Positions 14,612 to 24,086 are shown, counted from the stretch's first letter. The stretch: 32,223 nucleotides of DNA from an uncultured Ruminococcus sp. (GCA_902792515.1 CADAZX010000029.1:1-32223), one strand, 5' to 3'. The notes: generated from the letters alone by a model not told the origin. Program-made: numbers and translations.

Positions 14612-16852
14612 ATGAAAAAATCGATTGTTTTAATTATTGCCGCGGCCGTTTTCGCGTCGCTTTTGCTGAGTCTTGTACCCGCGAAGGCGATTCCGGACGG
14701 TAAGTTCAGCGGCGAGACGTCCCGCACCGTTACCGAGCTGTACGACGGCGTTATCTGCACGCACGTTACTCTCTCGAAGGACTCGAAGTACGGCCAGCAG
14801 TCGTTCTGGGTGACCGAATTCGACCCGCGGCGCGACGACCTTACCCTCGACGTCACGAACAAGGGCTCGTGGCTGAACAACCGCGTGACCACCAAAAAGA
14901 CGATGGAGGCGATAAAATCCGACTCGCTCGGCACAAAAATTCCGATCTCGGGCATCAACGGCGACCTGTGGACGGTCAGCTACGCGCATTCCCGCGTCGA
15001 GGGCAGCGGAACGAGCTACGGCGGGTGCAACGACCCGGTCGTTACCAAGGTGCTCGAACTTCCGCGCGGAGTTTCGATCTACAACGGCGAGATAGTCTGC
15101 AGCTCGCACTCCTCCGCGGAAACGCCTTATGAGGGAGCGTTCGACTGCTTCGGAATCACCGCCGACGGCAGGACGGTTCTCGGTACGCCTTCCCTGAAGG
15201 TCAGAATGACCGTTCCCACTCAGCCAGACATCGCTTCCGTCACGCTGACCGGCTTTAACAGGCTTCCCGGCAACAACTCGATAATGCTCTACTCCGACAA
15301 GGGGCCGAGCTCCGACTACTGCCTCAGCGACGCGTACGAGATCTACATCGATTGCGATTTCGACTACTGCGTGAAGCAGGGTTCGGTCATAAAAGGAAAG
15401 GTCACCGCGATCAGCGAGCCCGGAAGCGCACGCCTCCCGATGAAGGAAAACCGTTTCATTATTACCGCCCGCGGATCACGCTACATCGGCAAGGTCAACG
15501 GGATTAAAGTAGGCGACGAGGTCGAGTTTTCGTTTACTCTAAGGGGCACGTCCAAGGACAACGCGATCTGGCAGGAGGTCGTGAACGCCGTCGGCGGCCA
15601 CATGATCCTCGTGAAGGACGGAAAAGCCACCGGAATCGGCGACGAGACACGCTACCCGACTTCCATTATAGGGAACAAGGCCGACGGCTCGGTCGTTTTC
15701 ATCACGATGGACGGCAGGCAGTCAGGCTACGCGGTCGGCTTTAAAATCATCGACATGGGCGAGGTCCTGGTCAAACTCGGTGTTCAGAACGCGTTCCTGC
15801 TCGACGGCGGCGGCAGCGCCGACATGGTCAACGTCAACTCATCCGGCGCGTACGAGGTCGTGAACAGACCGAGCGACGGCAACCCGAGGTCGGTCATCAA
15901 CTCGATCGTTCTTTCACGCGTCACCGGGAAGGAGCCGACGGTCTCTAGGGACAGGGCGCTCGCCTACGACTACGGCGGCGGGAAGGTCGACATCGTTCCG
16001 CAGGGGAACATCGCCGACAGCATCGATCTGGGTGTCATAAGCGGGGACGATTGCAGTCACGTGGGCTGCTACGGCTGGTTCGCGTGCAACGAACTCTACG
16101 GCAAAATACGTGAATTCGGCTACTCAGTCGACGGCGGCGAGCACATTTACGACGAATCTTTCAAGGTGAAGATGCCTGCCGACATCGACGCGATCAAGGG
16201 GGCCGCGAAGGCGCTTCAGGGTGCGTCGGCGGACTATTCGCGGTTCGAGGTGAAGGTGCCGGTGTCCAATGGCAGCCACGAGATAAAGGTTTACGCGAAA
16301 ACGTCTTCGGGCGGCGAGTTCCATATATGGACCGTGAACTATATGGGCGTGGGCGGGGCCGGGCCGGCGCCTACGGAGCAGCCTACAGAGACTCCTACGC
16401 CGACACCAACACCAACACCAGCTCCCACCCCCACGCCTACTCCGGAGCCGACGCCTACTCCTACTCCGGAGTCTACGGCGGTTCCGACCGAGGTGCCTAC
16501 GGAAGAGCCGACTGAAGTTCCGACTGACGTGCCTACAGAAGAGCCCACGCCGACGCCGACTCCCGACGCGACTCCCGAACCGACGGAAGAGCTTACAGAG
16601 GCACCCACGGATAAACCGCCTGCTCCGACAGACGAGCCCGCGGTGAGCCCCAATGAGCAGAACACGGCGGAGCCCGGTCCGGCAGAGAATCCCACTCAGG
16701 CGCCGGAAGACGGCGATTCAAAATCCGCCGGGAACGAAAACCTCAAAAAGGCGCTTCTCTGGTCCGTCGTTGGCGCCGCGGCGCTTGTGATCGCCGGCGT
16801 GATCATCATCGTTGTGACCGCAAAAAAGAGAAAAGAAAAGGAATCCGAGTAA
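14612..16852 (+). CDS. Secreted, membrane-anchored phosphodiester glycosidase (NAGPA-like) domain protein
   Basis: A 746-residue exported protein. It has an N-terminal signal peptide (1-26, ending AKA), then a domain with the phosphodiester glycosidase/NAGPA signature: VVNAVGGHMILVKDG (323-337), TMDGRQSGYAVGF and NAFLLDGGGSADM (393-405), followed by RSVINSIVL. Family members cleave N-acetylglucosamine phosphodiesters, or are found next to exopolysaccharide genes. Residues about 450-585 are an unassigned region. A Thr/Pro/Glu-rich linker (587-700) leads to a single membrane helix (about 716-737) and a basic tail KKRKEKESE, so it is anchored by its C-terminus with the enzyme outside. There is no LPxTG motif. 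The ATG at 14612 has GGAAGAG upstream and the signal peptide begins there; the open frame extends 100 codons further upstream inside rfbA but is not used. Its position after rfbA suggests an envelope-glycan role. Confidence 0.87.
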   Translation: MKKSIVLIIAAAVFASLLLSLVPAKAIPDGKFSGETSRTVTELYDGVICTHVTLSKDSKYGQQSFWVTEFDPRRDDLTLDVTNKGSWLNNRVTTKKTMEAIKSDSLGTKIPISGINGDLWTVSYAHSRVEGSGTSYGGCNDPVVTKVLELPRGVSIYNGEIVCSSHSSAETPYEGAFDCFGITADGRTVLGTPSLKVRMTVPTQPDIASVTLTGFNRLPGNNSIMLYSDKGPSSDYCLSDAYEIYIDCDFDYCVKQGSVIKGKVTAISEPGSARLPMKENRFIITARGSRYIGKVNGIKVGDEVEFSFTLRGTSKDNAIWQEVVNAVGGHMILVKDGKATGIGDETRYPTSIIGNKADGSVVFITMDGRQSGYAVGFKIIDMGEVLVKLGVQNAFLLDGGGSADMVNVNSSGAYEVVNRPSDGNPRSVINSIVLSRVTGKEPTVSRDRALAYDYGGGKVDIVPQGNIADSIDLGVISGDDCSHVGCYGWFACNELYGKIREFGYSVDGGEHIYDESFKVKMPADIDAIKGAAKALQGASADYSRFEVKVPVSNGSHEIKVYAKTSSGGEFHIWTVNYMGVGGAGPAPTEQPTETPTPTPTPTPAPTPTPTPEPTPTPTPESTAVPTEVPTEEPTEVPTDVPTEEPTPTPTPDATPEPTEELTEAPTDKPPAPTDEPAVSPNEQNTAEPGPAENPTQAPEDGDSKSAGNENLKKALLWSVVGAAALVIAGVIIIVVTAKKRKEKESE
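16370..16711 (+). repeat. Low-complexity Thr/Pro-coding repeat
   Basis: This stretch encodes the linker of the phosphodiester glycosidase protein with repeated TP, TPTP, PTEEPTE and PTDVPTE units. The codons for Thr and Pro vary (ACG, ACT, ACA, ACC; CCG, CCT, CCA, CCC), so the repeat is kept at protein level more than at DNA level. Its length is likely to differ between strains. Confidence 0.85.
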
Positions 16853-16878
16853 CGGATTGAGCTAAATATAGGCAAAAA

Positions 16879-16926
16879 GCCTGCCCCCGCGACAGATCGT
16901 AGACCGCGGGGGCAGGCCCATTTTTT
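16879..16926. terminator. Bidirectional terminator between convergent genes
   Basis: A perfect 13-bp GC-rich stem (16879-16891 with 16905-16917) has a T run on the right for the plus strand (TTTTTTATT) and an A run on the left, which is TTTTTG for the minus strand. It serves both the glycosidase gene and purL. Confidence 0.93.
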
Positions 16927-16981
16927 ATTCTTTGAAGAAACTGTTTCAGCCTTGAATCAGGCGTAGAAATCAGCCCTGAAA

Positions 16982-19900
16982 TCAGCCCTTGAAATACTTC
17001 ACCGCGGCTTCGAACATCCTCATGTCGTAGTTGCCGGGAACGTTTTTGTAGAGGCCTTTGCCGGTCCTCTCGCTGTGGCCCACTTTTCCGAAAACGCGTC
17101 CGTCGGGAGAGGTGATGCCCTCGATCGCGAACATCGAGCCGTTCGGGTTGAAGAGGATGTCCGTGGTGGCGTTTCCGTCAATGTCAGCGTACTGCGTCGC
17201 GATCTGGCCGTTCGCGGCGAGCTTTTCGATGAGCGCCTGATCAGCGATGAACCTGCCCTCGCCGTGGGAGATCGGAACGGAGATGATGTCGCCGACGTTT
17301 AAGAGCGAGAGCCAGGGCGACTTGTTCGAGCAGACGCGCGTTCTGACTATTCTCGACTGGTGGCGGCCGATTGTGTTGTAGGTGAGAGTGGGGCAGTTTT
17401 CGTCCGTGTCGATGATTTTGCCGAACGGAACGAGGCCGAGTTTGATGAGCGCCTGGAAGCCGTTGCAGATGCCGCACATGAGGCCGCCGCGTACGTCGAG
17501 CAGCTCGGTGACGCTGTCCTTGATCTCGGGATTCCGGAAAAACGCGGTGATGAATTTGCCGCTGCCGTCAGGTTCGTCGCCGCCGGAAAAACCTCCGGGA
17601 ATGAATATCGCATGAGCCGTTCTCGCCGCCGCCGCGAATTCCTCGACAGACCTTCCGATATCGCCCGCGGTGAGGTTCCTGACAACGAAAATCCTCGCCT
17701 CGCCGCCCGCGTCTTCAACGGCTTTGGCGCTGTCGTACTCGCAGTTCGTGCCGGGGAACGCGGGAATCAGGAACACCGGCCTTGAAACCGCGGCGCCTTT
17801 ATATGTGACACGTTTTTCCGGTTTATAGGCAAAATTCGGCACTCTCTCGGGCTTGCTTCCGGTGTATGCGGGGTAGACCGGCTCGAGCTTCGATTCGTAC
17901 GCGTCAAGTAGCGCGGCGCACGGGACGTGTTCGTTGCCTCTCGTGAAGCTGACACCGTCCGTGACCTTTCCGAGCAGAACCGCTCCGGGAACGTCAACGC
18001 CATTTTCGACCTCGATCACGAAGCTACCGTACCTGCACGCGAAAAGGTCGTCCATCGGAACGTCTGCGGAGAAATAAAACCCGAGCGCGTTTCCGAAGGC
18101 CATCTTCATGACCGCCTCGGCGGCGCCGCCCATTCCGGGAGTGTAGCACGCAACGGCTTTTCCGGAGCGCGTGAGGGCTGTCACGGTGTTGATGTTTTTA
18201 ATGAACGATTCCGTAACCGGAAGACCGCTTGCGTCGTATTCCGGAATCAGGAAGTAAACGCTGTGACCGGCCTTTTGGAACTCGGGGGAGACGACAGACG
18301 TCGTCTTTTCGGTCGTGACCGCGAACGAAACCAGCGTTGGCGGCACGTCGAGTTTTTCAAAAGAACCGCTCATGGAGTCCTTTCCGCCGATCGACGCGAT
18401 TCCGAGCTCTTTTTGCGCCTTGAACGCGCCGAGGAGCGCCGCGAGAGGCTTGCCCCAGCGCTTCGGGTCGGTGCCCGGCTTTTCGAAATACTCCTGGAAC
18501 GTCAGGTACACGTCCTTAAACTCCGCACCCGACGCGATCAGCTTGCTGACCGACTCGATCACCGCGAAATACGCGCCGTGGAAGGGGCTCTGCTCCGAGA
18601 CGAACGGGTTGAAGCCGAACGCCATCAGCGAGCAGTCGTCTGTGTGCTTCTTTTCGACGGAAATCTTCTGGACCATCGCCTGCGCGGGCGTCTGCTGGAA
18701 CCTGCCGCCGAAGGGCATCAGAACGGTTCCCGCACCGATCGTCGAGTCAAAACGCTCGGAAAGGCCGCGCTTGGAGCACGTGTTGAGGTCCGTCGCGACG
18801 CGTCTCATATTTTCCGGAAACGTTCCGGTCACTTTGGCGGGGGTGTAGCGCGCCGCCGCGGGGCTCACGCTGATGTGCTTTTCTGCGCCGTTCGAGTTCA
18901 AAAACTCTCTGGAAATATCGACTATTTTCCGGCCGTTCCAGAACATCGTAAGACGCGGTTCTTCCGTTACCTCCGCGACTCTGCACGCCCTCAGGTTCTC
19001 CGCCGCCGCGAGCTCGAGGAAACGCTTTTCGTCTTCGCGGCTCACAACGACAGCCATGCGCTCCTGCGACTCGGAAATCGCCAGCTCCGTGCCGTCGAGG
19101 CCCTCGTATTTTCTCGGGACGGCGTTCAGGTCTATAGTAAGGCCGTCAGCCAGCTCGCCGATCGCCACGGAAACGCCGCCCGCGCCGAAGTCGTTGCACC
19201 GCTTTATAAGCCGGCTCGCCTCGGGGTTGCGGAAAAGTCTCTGCAGCTTTCTCTCTTCGGGCGCGTTGCCTTTCTGAACCTCCGCGCCGCACGTCTCGAC
19301 GGAGTGGGTGTTGTGGGCCTTTGAAGAGCCGGTCGCTCCGCCGATGCCGTCGCGCCCTGTAGCGCCGCCGAGAAGAATCACAACGTCGCCGGGTTCGGGA
19401 CGTTCGCGCCTTACGTTTTCGGCAGGGGCGGCAGCTATGACGGCGCCGATCTCCATGCGTTTCGCGGCGTAGCCCGGGTGGTAGATCTCGTCAACGATGC
19501 CTGTCGCGAGGCCGATCTGGTTGCCGTAGGAGGAGTAGCCGGCGGCCGCCGTGGTGACGATCTTACGCTGCGGAAGTTTGCCTGGAATCGTCTCGGAAAC
19601 GGGCTTCAGCGGGTCGGCCGCGCCCGTCACGCGCATCGCGCCGTATACGTAGGAACGCCCTGAAAGCGGGTCGCGGATCGCTCCGCCGATGCACGTCGCC
19701 GCGCCGCCGAAAGGTTCGATCTCCGTCGGGTGGTTGTGCGTTTCGTTTTTGAAGAGAAGCAGCCACGGCTCCTTTTTGCCGTCCGCCTCGATCTCAATCT
19801 TGACCGTGCACGCGTTGATTTCCTCGGATTCGTCGAGTTTTTCGAGCATTCCGCGTTTTTTGAGGAGTTTGAGCGCCGCCGTTGCGACGTCCATAAGGCA

Positions 19901-20686
19901 GACGGGCTTTTTCGTGCCGGTCTCTTCGCGCGCCGCGAGGTACTCTTTGTAAGTCTTTTCGAGGAGTCCGTCCTCGAATTTCACGCTGTCGATGTGCGTC
20001 AGGAACGTCGTGTGCCGGCAGTGGTCCGACCAGTACGTGTCGATCATTCTGATCTCGGTGATTGTCGGGTCGCGCCGCTCGGAGCGGAAATAGTCCCTGC
20101 AAAAAGCCGCGTCGCCGGCGTCCATCGCGAGACCGTACGCGGAAATGAAATTCTTAAGGCCCTCCTCGTCGAGGTCCGTGAACCCTTCGAGCGTTTTGAC
20201 CGTCTCGGGAACATCGTAGTCCGCCTTCAGCGTCGCGGGAAGGGCGAGTGATGCCTCGCGCGCCTCGACCGGGTTGATGACGTACTTTTTGAACGACGCG
20301 ATCTCCTCCGGCGTGAGCGTTCCCTCCAGAACGTAAACCTTCGCCGACCTTACGAGCGGTCTCTCGCCGCGGGAAATGATCTGAATGCACTGCGCCGCCG
20401 AGTCAGCCCTCTGATCGAACTGGCCGGGAAGGTACTCGGTCGCGAAAACCGCCGCTCCTCCGGCTCCCCGAAGCTCATCGGACGCGACGTCGACCTGCGG
20501 CTCCGAAAAGACTGTCCTCACCGCATAGTCAAAAAGCTCGCGCGTTATGTTCTCCGCGTCGTATCTGTTCACAACTCTGACGCCTGTCAGTCCCGCAATC
20601 CCGAGCAGCCCCTTCGCGTCCTGAAGCAGCGCCGCCGCCTCGTGGGCGAACTCTCTTTTTTTCTCAACGTAAACTCTGAAAACCAT
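16982..20686 (-). CDS. purL: Phosphoribosylformylglycinamidine synthase, single-chain
   Basis: A 1234-residue enzyme that converts FGAR, glutamine and ATP to FGAM, the fourth step of purine synthesis. It joins synthetase and glutaminase on one chain, so no purS or purQ is needed. The synthetase part shows DTYWSDHCRHTTFLTH, FKNETHNHPTEIEPFGGAATCIGGAIRDPLSGR and GGKDSMSGSFE. The C-terminal class I glutaminase (from about 970) shows FPGTNCEYDSA, PGGFSGGDEPDGSGKF, the nucleophile Cys1074 in CGICNGFQ, and GHSER with the His/Glu pair (1204, 1206). The form is the clostridial PurL type, somewhat shorter than the E. coli protein. AGAGGT precedes the ATG at 20686 by 5 bases. It is the last gene of the cluster, 66 bases after purD. 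Confidence 0.97.
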   Translation of the reverse strand: MVFRVYVEKKREFAHEAAALLQDAKGLLGIAGLTGVRVVNRYDAENITRELFDYAVRTVFSEPQVDVASDELRGAGGAAVFATEYLPGQFDQRADSAAQCIQIISRGERPLVRSAKVYVLEGTLTPEEIASFKKYVINPVEAREASLALPATLKADYDVPETVKTLEGFTDLDEEGLKNFISAYGLAMDAGDAAFCRDYFRSERRDPTITEIRMIDTYWSDHCRHTTFLTHIDSVKFEDGLLEKTYKEYLAAREETGTKKPVCLMDVATAALKLLKKRGMLEKLDESEEINACTVKIEIEADGKKEPWLLLFKNETHNHPTEIEPFGGAATCIGGAIRDPLSGRSYVYGAMRVTGAADPLKPVSETIPGKLPQRKIVTTAAAGYSSYGNQIGLATGIVDEIYHPGYAAKRMEIGAVIAAAPAENVRRERPEPGDVVILLGGATGRDGIGGATGSSKAHNTHSVETCGAEVQKGNAPEERKLQRLFRNPEASRLIKRCNDFGAGGVSVAIGELADGLTIDLNAVPRKYEGLDGTELAISESQERMAVVVSREDEKRFLELAAAENLRACRVAEVTEEPRLTMFWNGRKIVDISREFLNSNGAEKHISVSPAAARYTPAKVTGTFPENMRRVATDLNTCSKRGLSERFDSTIGAGTVLMPFGGRFQQTPAQAMVQKISVEKKHTDDCSLMAFGFNPFVSEQSPFHGAYFAVIESVSKLIASGAEFKDVYLTFQEYFEKPGTDPKRWGKPLAALLGAFKAQKELGIASIGGKDSMSGSFEKLDVPPTLVSFAVTTEKTTSVVSPEFQKAGHSVYFLIPEYDASGLPVTESFIKNINTVTALTRSGKAVACYTPGMGGAAEAVMKMAFGNALGFYFSADVPMDDLFACRYGSFVIEVENGVDVPGAVLLGKVTDGVSFTRGNEHVPCAALLDAYESKLEPVYPAYTGSKPERVPNFAYKPEKRVTYKGAAVSRPVFLIPAFPGTNCEYDSAKAVEDAGGEARIFVVRNLTAGDIGRSVEEFAAAARTAHAIFIPGGFSGGDEPDGSGKFITAFFRNPEIKDSVTELLDVRGGLMCGICNGFQALIKLGLVPFGKIIDTDENCPTLTYNTIGRHQSRIVRTRVCSNKSPWLSLLNVGDIISVPISHGEGRFIADQALIEKLAANGQIATQYADIDGNATTDILFNPNGSMFAIEGITSPDGRVFGKVGHSERTGKGLYKNVPGNYDMRMFEAAVKYFKG

Positions 20687-20752
20687 CTGATACCTCTGTA
20701 TTTGATGCTCTATATTTCTCTTAATTTACCTAATTTTAGGGATTTATTAGAA

Positions 20753-22024
20753 TCAGTGCGCTCTTATTTTTTCAAGCGCTTTTTGCCCGATGTCGCGGCG
20801 CATGAAGGCGTTTTCGAACGATATCCTGTCCGCGTCTTCGTAGGCGAGCCTGAGCGCCGTCTCAAGATCGTCCGCCGTCTCCGTGACACCCAGAACGCGT
20901 CCGCCCGACGTCACAAGAGCGCCGTCCTCAAGCTTCGCGCCTGCCACGAAAACCTTTCCGATCAGGTCCTCGGGAATGTCGATTCTGAACCCCTTTTCGT
21001 ACTTCAGCGGATAACCTTTTGAGCACATAACGACGCACGCCGCCGCACCGTCCGAGAACTTAACCTCTGTCTCCGCGAGCCTTCCCTCCGTGACCGCGCG
21101 CATGACGTCGAAAAGATCCGACTCAAGAAGCGGCAGCACCACCTGCGTCTCCGGGTCGCCGAACCTGCAGTTGTACTCGATGACCTTCGGTCCGTCCGGC
21201 GTGATCATCAGCCCGAAATACAGGCAGCCCTTAAAAGGACGCCCCTCCGCGTTCATCGCCTCGACCGTCGGCTTGAAGATCTTTTCCATGCACTCCTTCG
21301 CGACCTCGGGTGTGTAGAACGGGTTCGGGGCGATCGTGCCCATTCCGCCGGTGTTCAGCCCCTTGTCGCCGTCGAGCGCGCGCTTGTGGTCCATCGACGA
21401 GACCATCGGAACGACGCACTTTCCGTCGGTGAACGAGAGCACCGAAACCTCAGGCCCCGTCAAAAACTCCTCGATAACGACCGTCTCGCCGCTTTTGCCG
21501 AACTTTTTGTCCTCCATCGCCGATCTGACGGCCTCGAACGCCTCCTCACGCGTGTTCGCGATCACGACGCCCTTGCCGAGCGCGAGACCGTCGGCCTTCA
21601 CGACTACGGGAAGCTTCGCCGTCGCCACGTAATTGAGCGCCTTCTGTGCGTTGTCGAAAATCTCGTAATCCGCGGTCGGGATCCCGTACTTTTTCATGAG
21701 CCGCTTCGAAAACGCCTTGCTGCCCTCTATGATCGCCGCGTTCGCCCTCGGCCCGAAGCAGGGAATGCCGGCGCCTTCAAGCGCGTCGACGGTACCAAGA
21801 ACGAGCGGATCGTCAGGCGTCACGACAGCGTACTCCACGCCGTTTTTCACCGCGAAGTCAACTATCGCGGGAATGTCGGTCGCCGAAATGGCAACAGGCG
21901 TCGCGTCCATCGCGATTCCGCCGTTTCCGGGGAGGGCGAAAATGTCCGTGACGAGTTTGTTTTCTTTAAGTTTTCTGATGACGGCATGTTCGCGTCCGCC
22001 GCCGCCGACTACCATTATTTTCAT
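20753..22024 (-). CDS. purD: Phosphoribosylamine-glycine ligase
   Basis: A 423-residue ATP-grasp enzyme that joins phosphoribosylamine and glycine to give GAR, the second step of purine synthesis. Marks are MKIMVVGGGGREHAVIRKL at the N-terminus, KKYGIPTADYEIF, VVKADGLALGKGVVIA, LTGPEVSVLSFTDGK, DHKRALDGDKGLNTGGMG and EYNCRFGDPETQVVLP, all conserved in PurD. The length is normal and no other domain is fused. AGGAG precedes the ATG at 22024. It lies between the AICAR transformylase and purL on the same strand. Confidence 0.98.
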   Translation of the reverse strand: MKIMVVGGGGREHAVIRKLKENKLVTDIFALPGNGGIAMDATPVAISATDIPAIVDFAVKNGVEYAVVTPDDPLVLGTVDALEGAGIPCFGPRANAAIIEGSKAFSKRLMKKYGIPTADYEIFDNAQKALNYVATAKLPVVVKADGLALGKGVVIANTREEAFEAVRSAMEDKKFGKSGETVVIEEFLTGPEVSVLSFTDGKCVVPMVSSMDHKRALDGDKGLNTGGMGTIAPNPFYTPEVAKECMEKIFKPTVEAMNAEGRPFKGCLYFGLMITPDGPKVIEYNCRFGDPETQVVLPLLESDLFDVMRAVTEGRLAETEVKFSDGAAACVVMCSKGYPLKYEKGFRIDIPEDLIGKVFVAGAKLEDGALVTSGGRVLGVTETADDLETALRLAYEDADRISFENAFMRRDIGQKALEKIRAH

Positions 22025-22052
22025 TGTTTTCTCCTAAAAATAGGGTGAATTT

Positions 22053-22092
22053 GGAATAAGGAGTGATGTGTCATTTCACATTTACTCATTCC
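22053..22092. repeat. Imperfect palindrome between the AICAR transformylase gene and purD
   Basis: The arms GGAAT...GAGT...ATGTG and CACAT...ACTC...ATTCC pair over about 14 bases with two bulges and a 6-base loop. A second small hairpin (ATTTC with GAAAT, 22095-22110) overlaps the transformylase stop codon. There is no T run. It could stabilise or process the message between the two genes. Confidence 0.5.
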
Positions 22093-22097
22093 GCATT

Positions 22098-23282
22098 TCA
22101 ATGATGAAATAACCTCATTCCCGTAAAGCACATCACCATGCCGTACTTGTCGCAGCACGCGATGACCTCGTCGTCCCTTTTCGATCCGCCCGGTTCCGCA
22201 ACGTACTGCACGCCGCTCTTCCTGCCGCGCTCGATACTGTCGCTGAACGGGAAAAACGCGTCGGAGCCAAGAGTTACGCCGCTCACCGTGTCGAGATATG
22301 CGCGCTGTTCTTCCGCGGTGAAAGGCTCGGGGCGCTCGGTGAAGTAGCGCTGCCATACGCCGTCCGCGCAGACGTCCTCTTCGTTTTTGTTTATGTATCC
22401 GTCGACCGCGTTGTCACGGTCAGGCCTTCCGAGGTCGGGTCTGAACGGGAGATTCAGCACCTTGTCAGCCTGTCTCAGGAACCACGTGTCCGCCTTGGAA
22501 CCCGCGAGTCTGGTGCAGTGGATCCTCGACTGCTGGCCGGCGCCGACGCCGATAGCCTGACCGTCGACTGCGTAGCAGACCGAATTCGACTGTGTGTACT
22601 TTAAAGTGATCAGCGAGACGACCATGTCGCGAACCGCCTCCTGAGGGAGATCCTTGTTCGCGGTGACGATGTTTTCGAGAAGCTCGGGACCGATCTTGAA
22701 GTTGTTGCGGCCCTGCTCAAAGGTGACGCCGAAAACCTGTTTTTTCTCCTGAATCTGGGGAATATATGAGGGGTCAATCTTGACGATGTTGTAGTTTCCG
22801 GAACGCTTCGACTTGAGGATCTCGAGCGCTTCGGGCTCGTATCCGGGCGCGATGATGCCGTCGGAGACCTCGCGCTTCAAAATCATCGCCGTGGGAACGT
22901 CGCAGACGTCGGAAAGCGCCGCCCAGTCGCCGAACGAGCAAAGTCTGTCCGTGCCTCTCGCTCTCGCGTACGCGCACGCAATCGGGGAGTCGTCGAGTCC
23001 TTCAATGTCGTCGACGAAGCATGCCTTCTTGAGCTTGTCGGAAAGAGGATTGCCGACGGCCGCGGAGGTGGGGCTGACGTGCTTGAACGATGCCGCTGCG
23101 GGCATTCCGAGCGCCTCCTTGAGCTCCTTCACGAGCTGGTAGGAGTTGAACGCGTCGAGAAAGTTGATGTAGCCGGGACGGCCGTTCAGAATCTCGATCG
23201 GCAGGTCGCTGCCGTCTTCCATGTAGATTTTAGCCGGCTTCTGGTTGGGGTTGCAGCCGTATTTCAGTTCGAATTCTTTCAT
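22098..23282 (-). CDS. purH: Stand-alone AICAR transformylase (PurH formyltransferase domain only)
   Basis: A 394-residue enzyme predicted to transfer a formyl group from 10-formyl-tetrahydrofolate to AICAR, giving FAICAR. It starts directly with the formyltransferase domain (FELKYGCNPNQKPAKIY, where the bifunctional protein has LRYGENPHQ) and carries the catalytic Lys67-His68 pair in ASFKHVSPTSAAVG. TQSNSVCYAVDGQAIGVGAGQQSR and DAFFPFSDSIE are also typical. The IMP cyclohydrolase domain, normally the first 200 residues of PurH, is absent; that step is supplied by the PurO-type gene upstream. CGGAGGT is about 9 bases before the ATG at 23282 and the gap to purO is 18 bases. The symbol purH is used loosely, for one of its two activities. 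Confidence 0.95.
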   Translation of the reverse strand: MKEFELKYGCNPNQKPAKIYMEDGSDLPIEILNGRPGYINFLDAFNSYQLVKELKEALGMPAAASFKHVSPTSAAVGNPLSDKLKKACFVDDIEGLDDSPIACAYARARGTDRLCSFGDWAALSDVCDVPTAMILKREVSDGIIAPGYEPEALEILKSKRSGNYNIVKIDPSYIPQIQEKKQVFGVTFEQGRNNFKIGPELLENIVTANKDLPQEAVRDMVVSLITLKYTQSNSVCYAVDGQAIGVGAGQQSRIHCTRLAGSKADTWFLRQADKVLNLPFRPDLGRPDRDNAVDGYINKNEEDVCADGVWQRYFTERPEPFTAEEQRAYLDTVSGVTLGSDAFFPFSDSIERGRKSGVQYVAEPGGSKRDDEVIACCDKYGMVMCFTGMRLFHH

Positions 23283-23300
23283 TTTTTGGGTACCTCCGTT

Positions 23301-24056
23301 TCAGAAAATGGGCGATCTTTTTTCGGCGGAGCGCGTTCCGGAATTTTTGTTGACGATCCGGATATCCTCGCAGCCGTTTTCGAGATCGGTGTAGCTGACG
23401 TACAGTGAAATCTTGTTGTCGGGGTCGAGCGCTTCCCAGAGGGAGTCGGTGAATTCGTCGATGCCGTCGACGGTCGCGACGCGCTCAGGCTCGCCCTGGA
23501 ACGTCGGAATGGGCTTCCCGTCGCACACGTAGGTGTGGATGAAGTGACCGAGACCTTTTACCGAAGGATAGGCAAATTCGTACCTTGCGCATGCGCTTCC
23601 CGAGGCGTCGACGCTCTTCAGAATGCTCATCCTGTAAGAGCATCCGCCGTCTTTAAAAGTGATCATTCCGCTGATGCGCGGCGTGAAGTTGGGGGCGTCC
23701 GGCTCGAACTCGCGCGACTCGAGAGCTTCTCCGAAGGATTTTCCGGCCCTGAGACCTTCCGCGACCGTGTCTGTCTGGTTGCCGTTTGTGACGATGAGGT
23801 TGCTGCCCTCGCGCCTGACCGCCGCGTAAATGATAAGGCTCGGGTCCGTGACAAGGCTCGCGTCGTAGGGCTCGGTGTAGAGAACGCCGTCCTTCATCGT
23901 GAAGACCCTGTTCCGCGAGTTGGTGCTGCGACCCATAATAAAGTAAGCCGCCACGGCCTTCGTGCCGTCCGGCGTTGTTCCGAGGATGATGCCCCTGCCG
24001 GGGTAAGTGTTGCCGAAAATACGCTCGCGCGCCGGTACCGCCTCATAAATATCCAT
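23301..24056 (-). CDS. purO: IMP cyclohydrolase, archaeal PurO type
   Basis: A 251-residue protein predicted to close the ring of FAICAR to IMP, the last step of purine synthesis. It matches the PurO family rather than the PurH cyclohydrolase domain: GNTYPGRGIILGTTPDG (15-31), AAYFIMGRSTNSRNRVF, TEPYDASLVTDPSLIIYAAV, VTNGNQTDT, FEPDAPNFTPRISGMI and LGHFIHTYVCDGKPIPTFQGEP. PurO was first described in methanogenic archaea; related proteins occur in some Clostridia. AAGGAAGG precedes the ATG at 24056. It sits directly before the AICAR transformylase gene whose product it uses, which supports the assignment. The C-terminus has a short polar tail. Confidence 0.93.
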   Translation of the reverse strand: MDIYEAVPARERIFGNTYPGRGIILGTTPDGTKAVAAYFIMGRSTNSRNRVFTMKDGVLYTEPYDASLVTDPSLIIYAAVRREGSNLIVTNGNQTDTVAEGLRAGKSFGEALESREFEPDAPNFTPRISGMITFKDGGCSYRMSILKSVDASGSACARYEFAYPSVKGLGHFIHTYVCDGKPIPTFQGEPERVATVDGIDEFTDSLWEALDPDNKISLYVSYTDLENGCEDIRIVNKNSGTRSAEKRSPIF

Positions 24057-24086
24057 ATTCCTGACCTTCCTTTCGAAAATGACTTT

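Noticed and set aside
17927..19324. 465-codon plus-strand open frame opposite purL
   Set aside because: It is antisense to a clear PurL and rich in Arg with no recognisable domain or ribosome binding site.
22033..22043. CTAAAAATAGG, also seen near 25675 (inside purM) and 30112 (inside the IS)
   Set aside because: One copy is coding sequence and another is in a mobile element. A short AT-rich motif at unrelated places is most likely chance.
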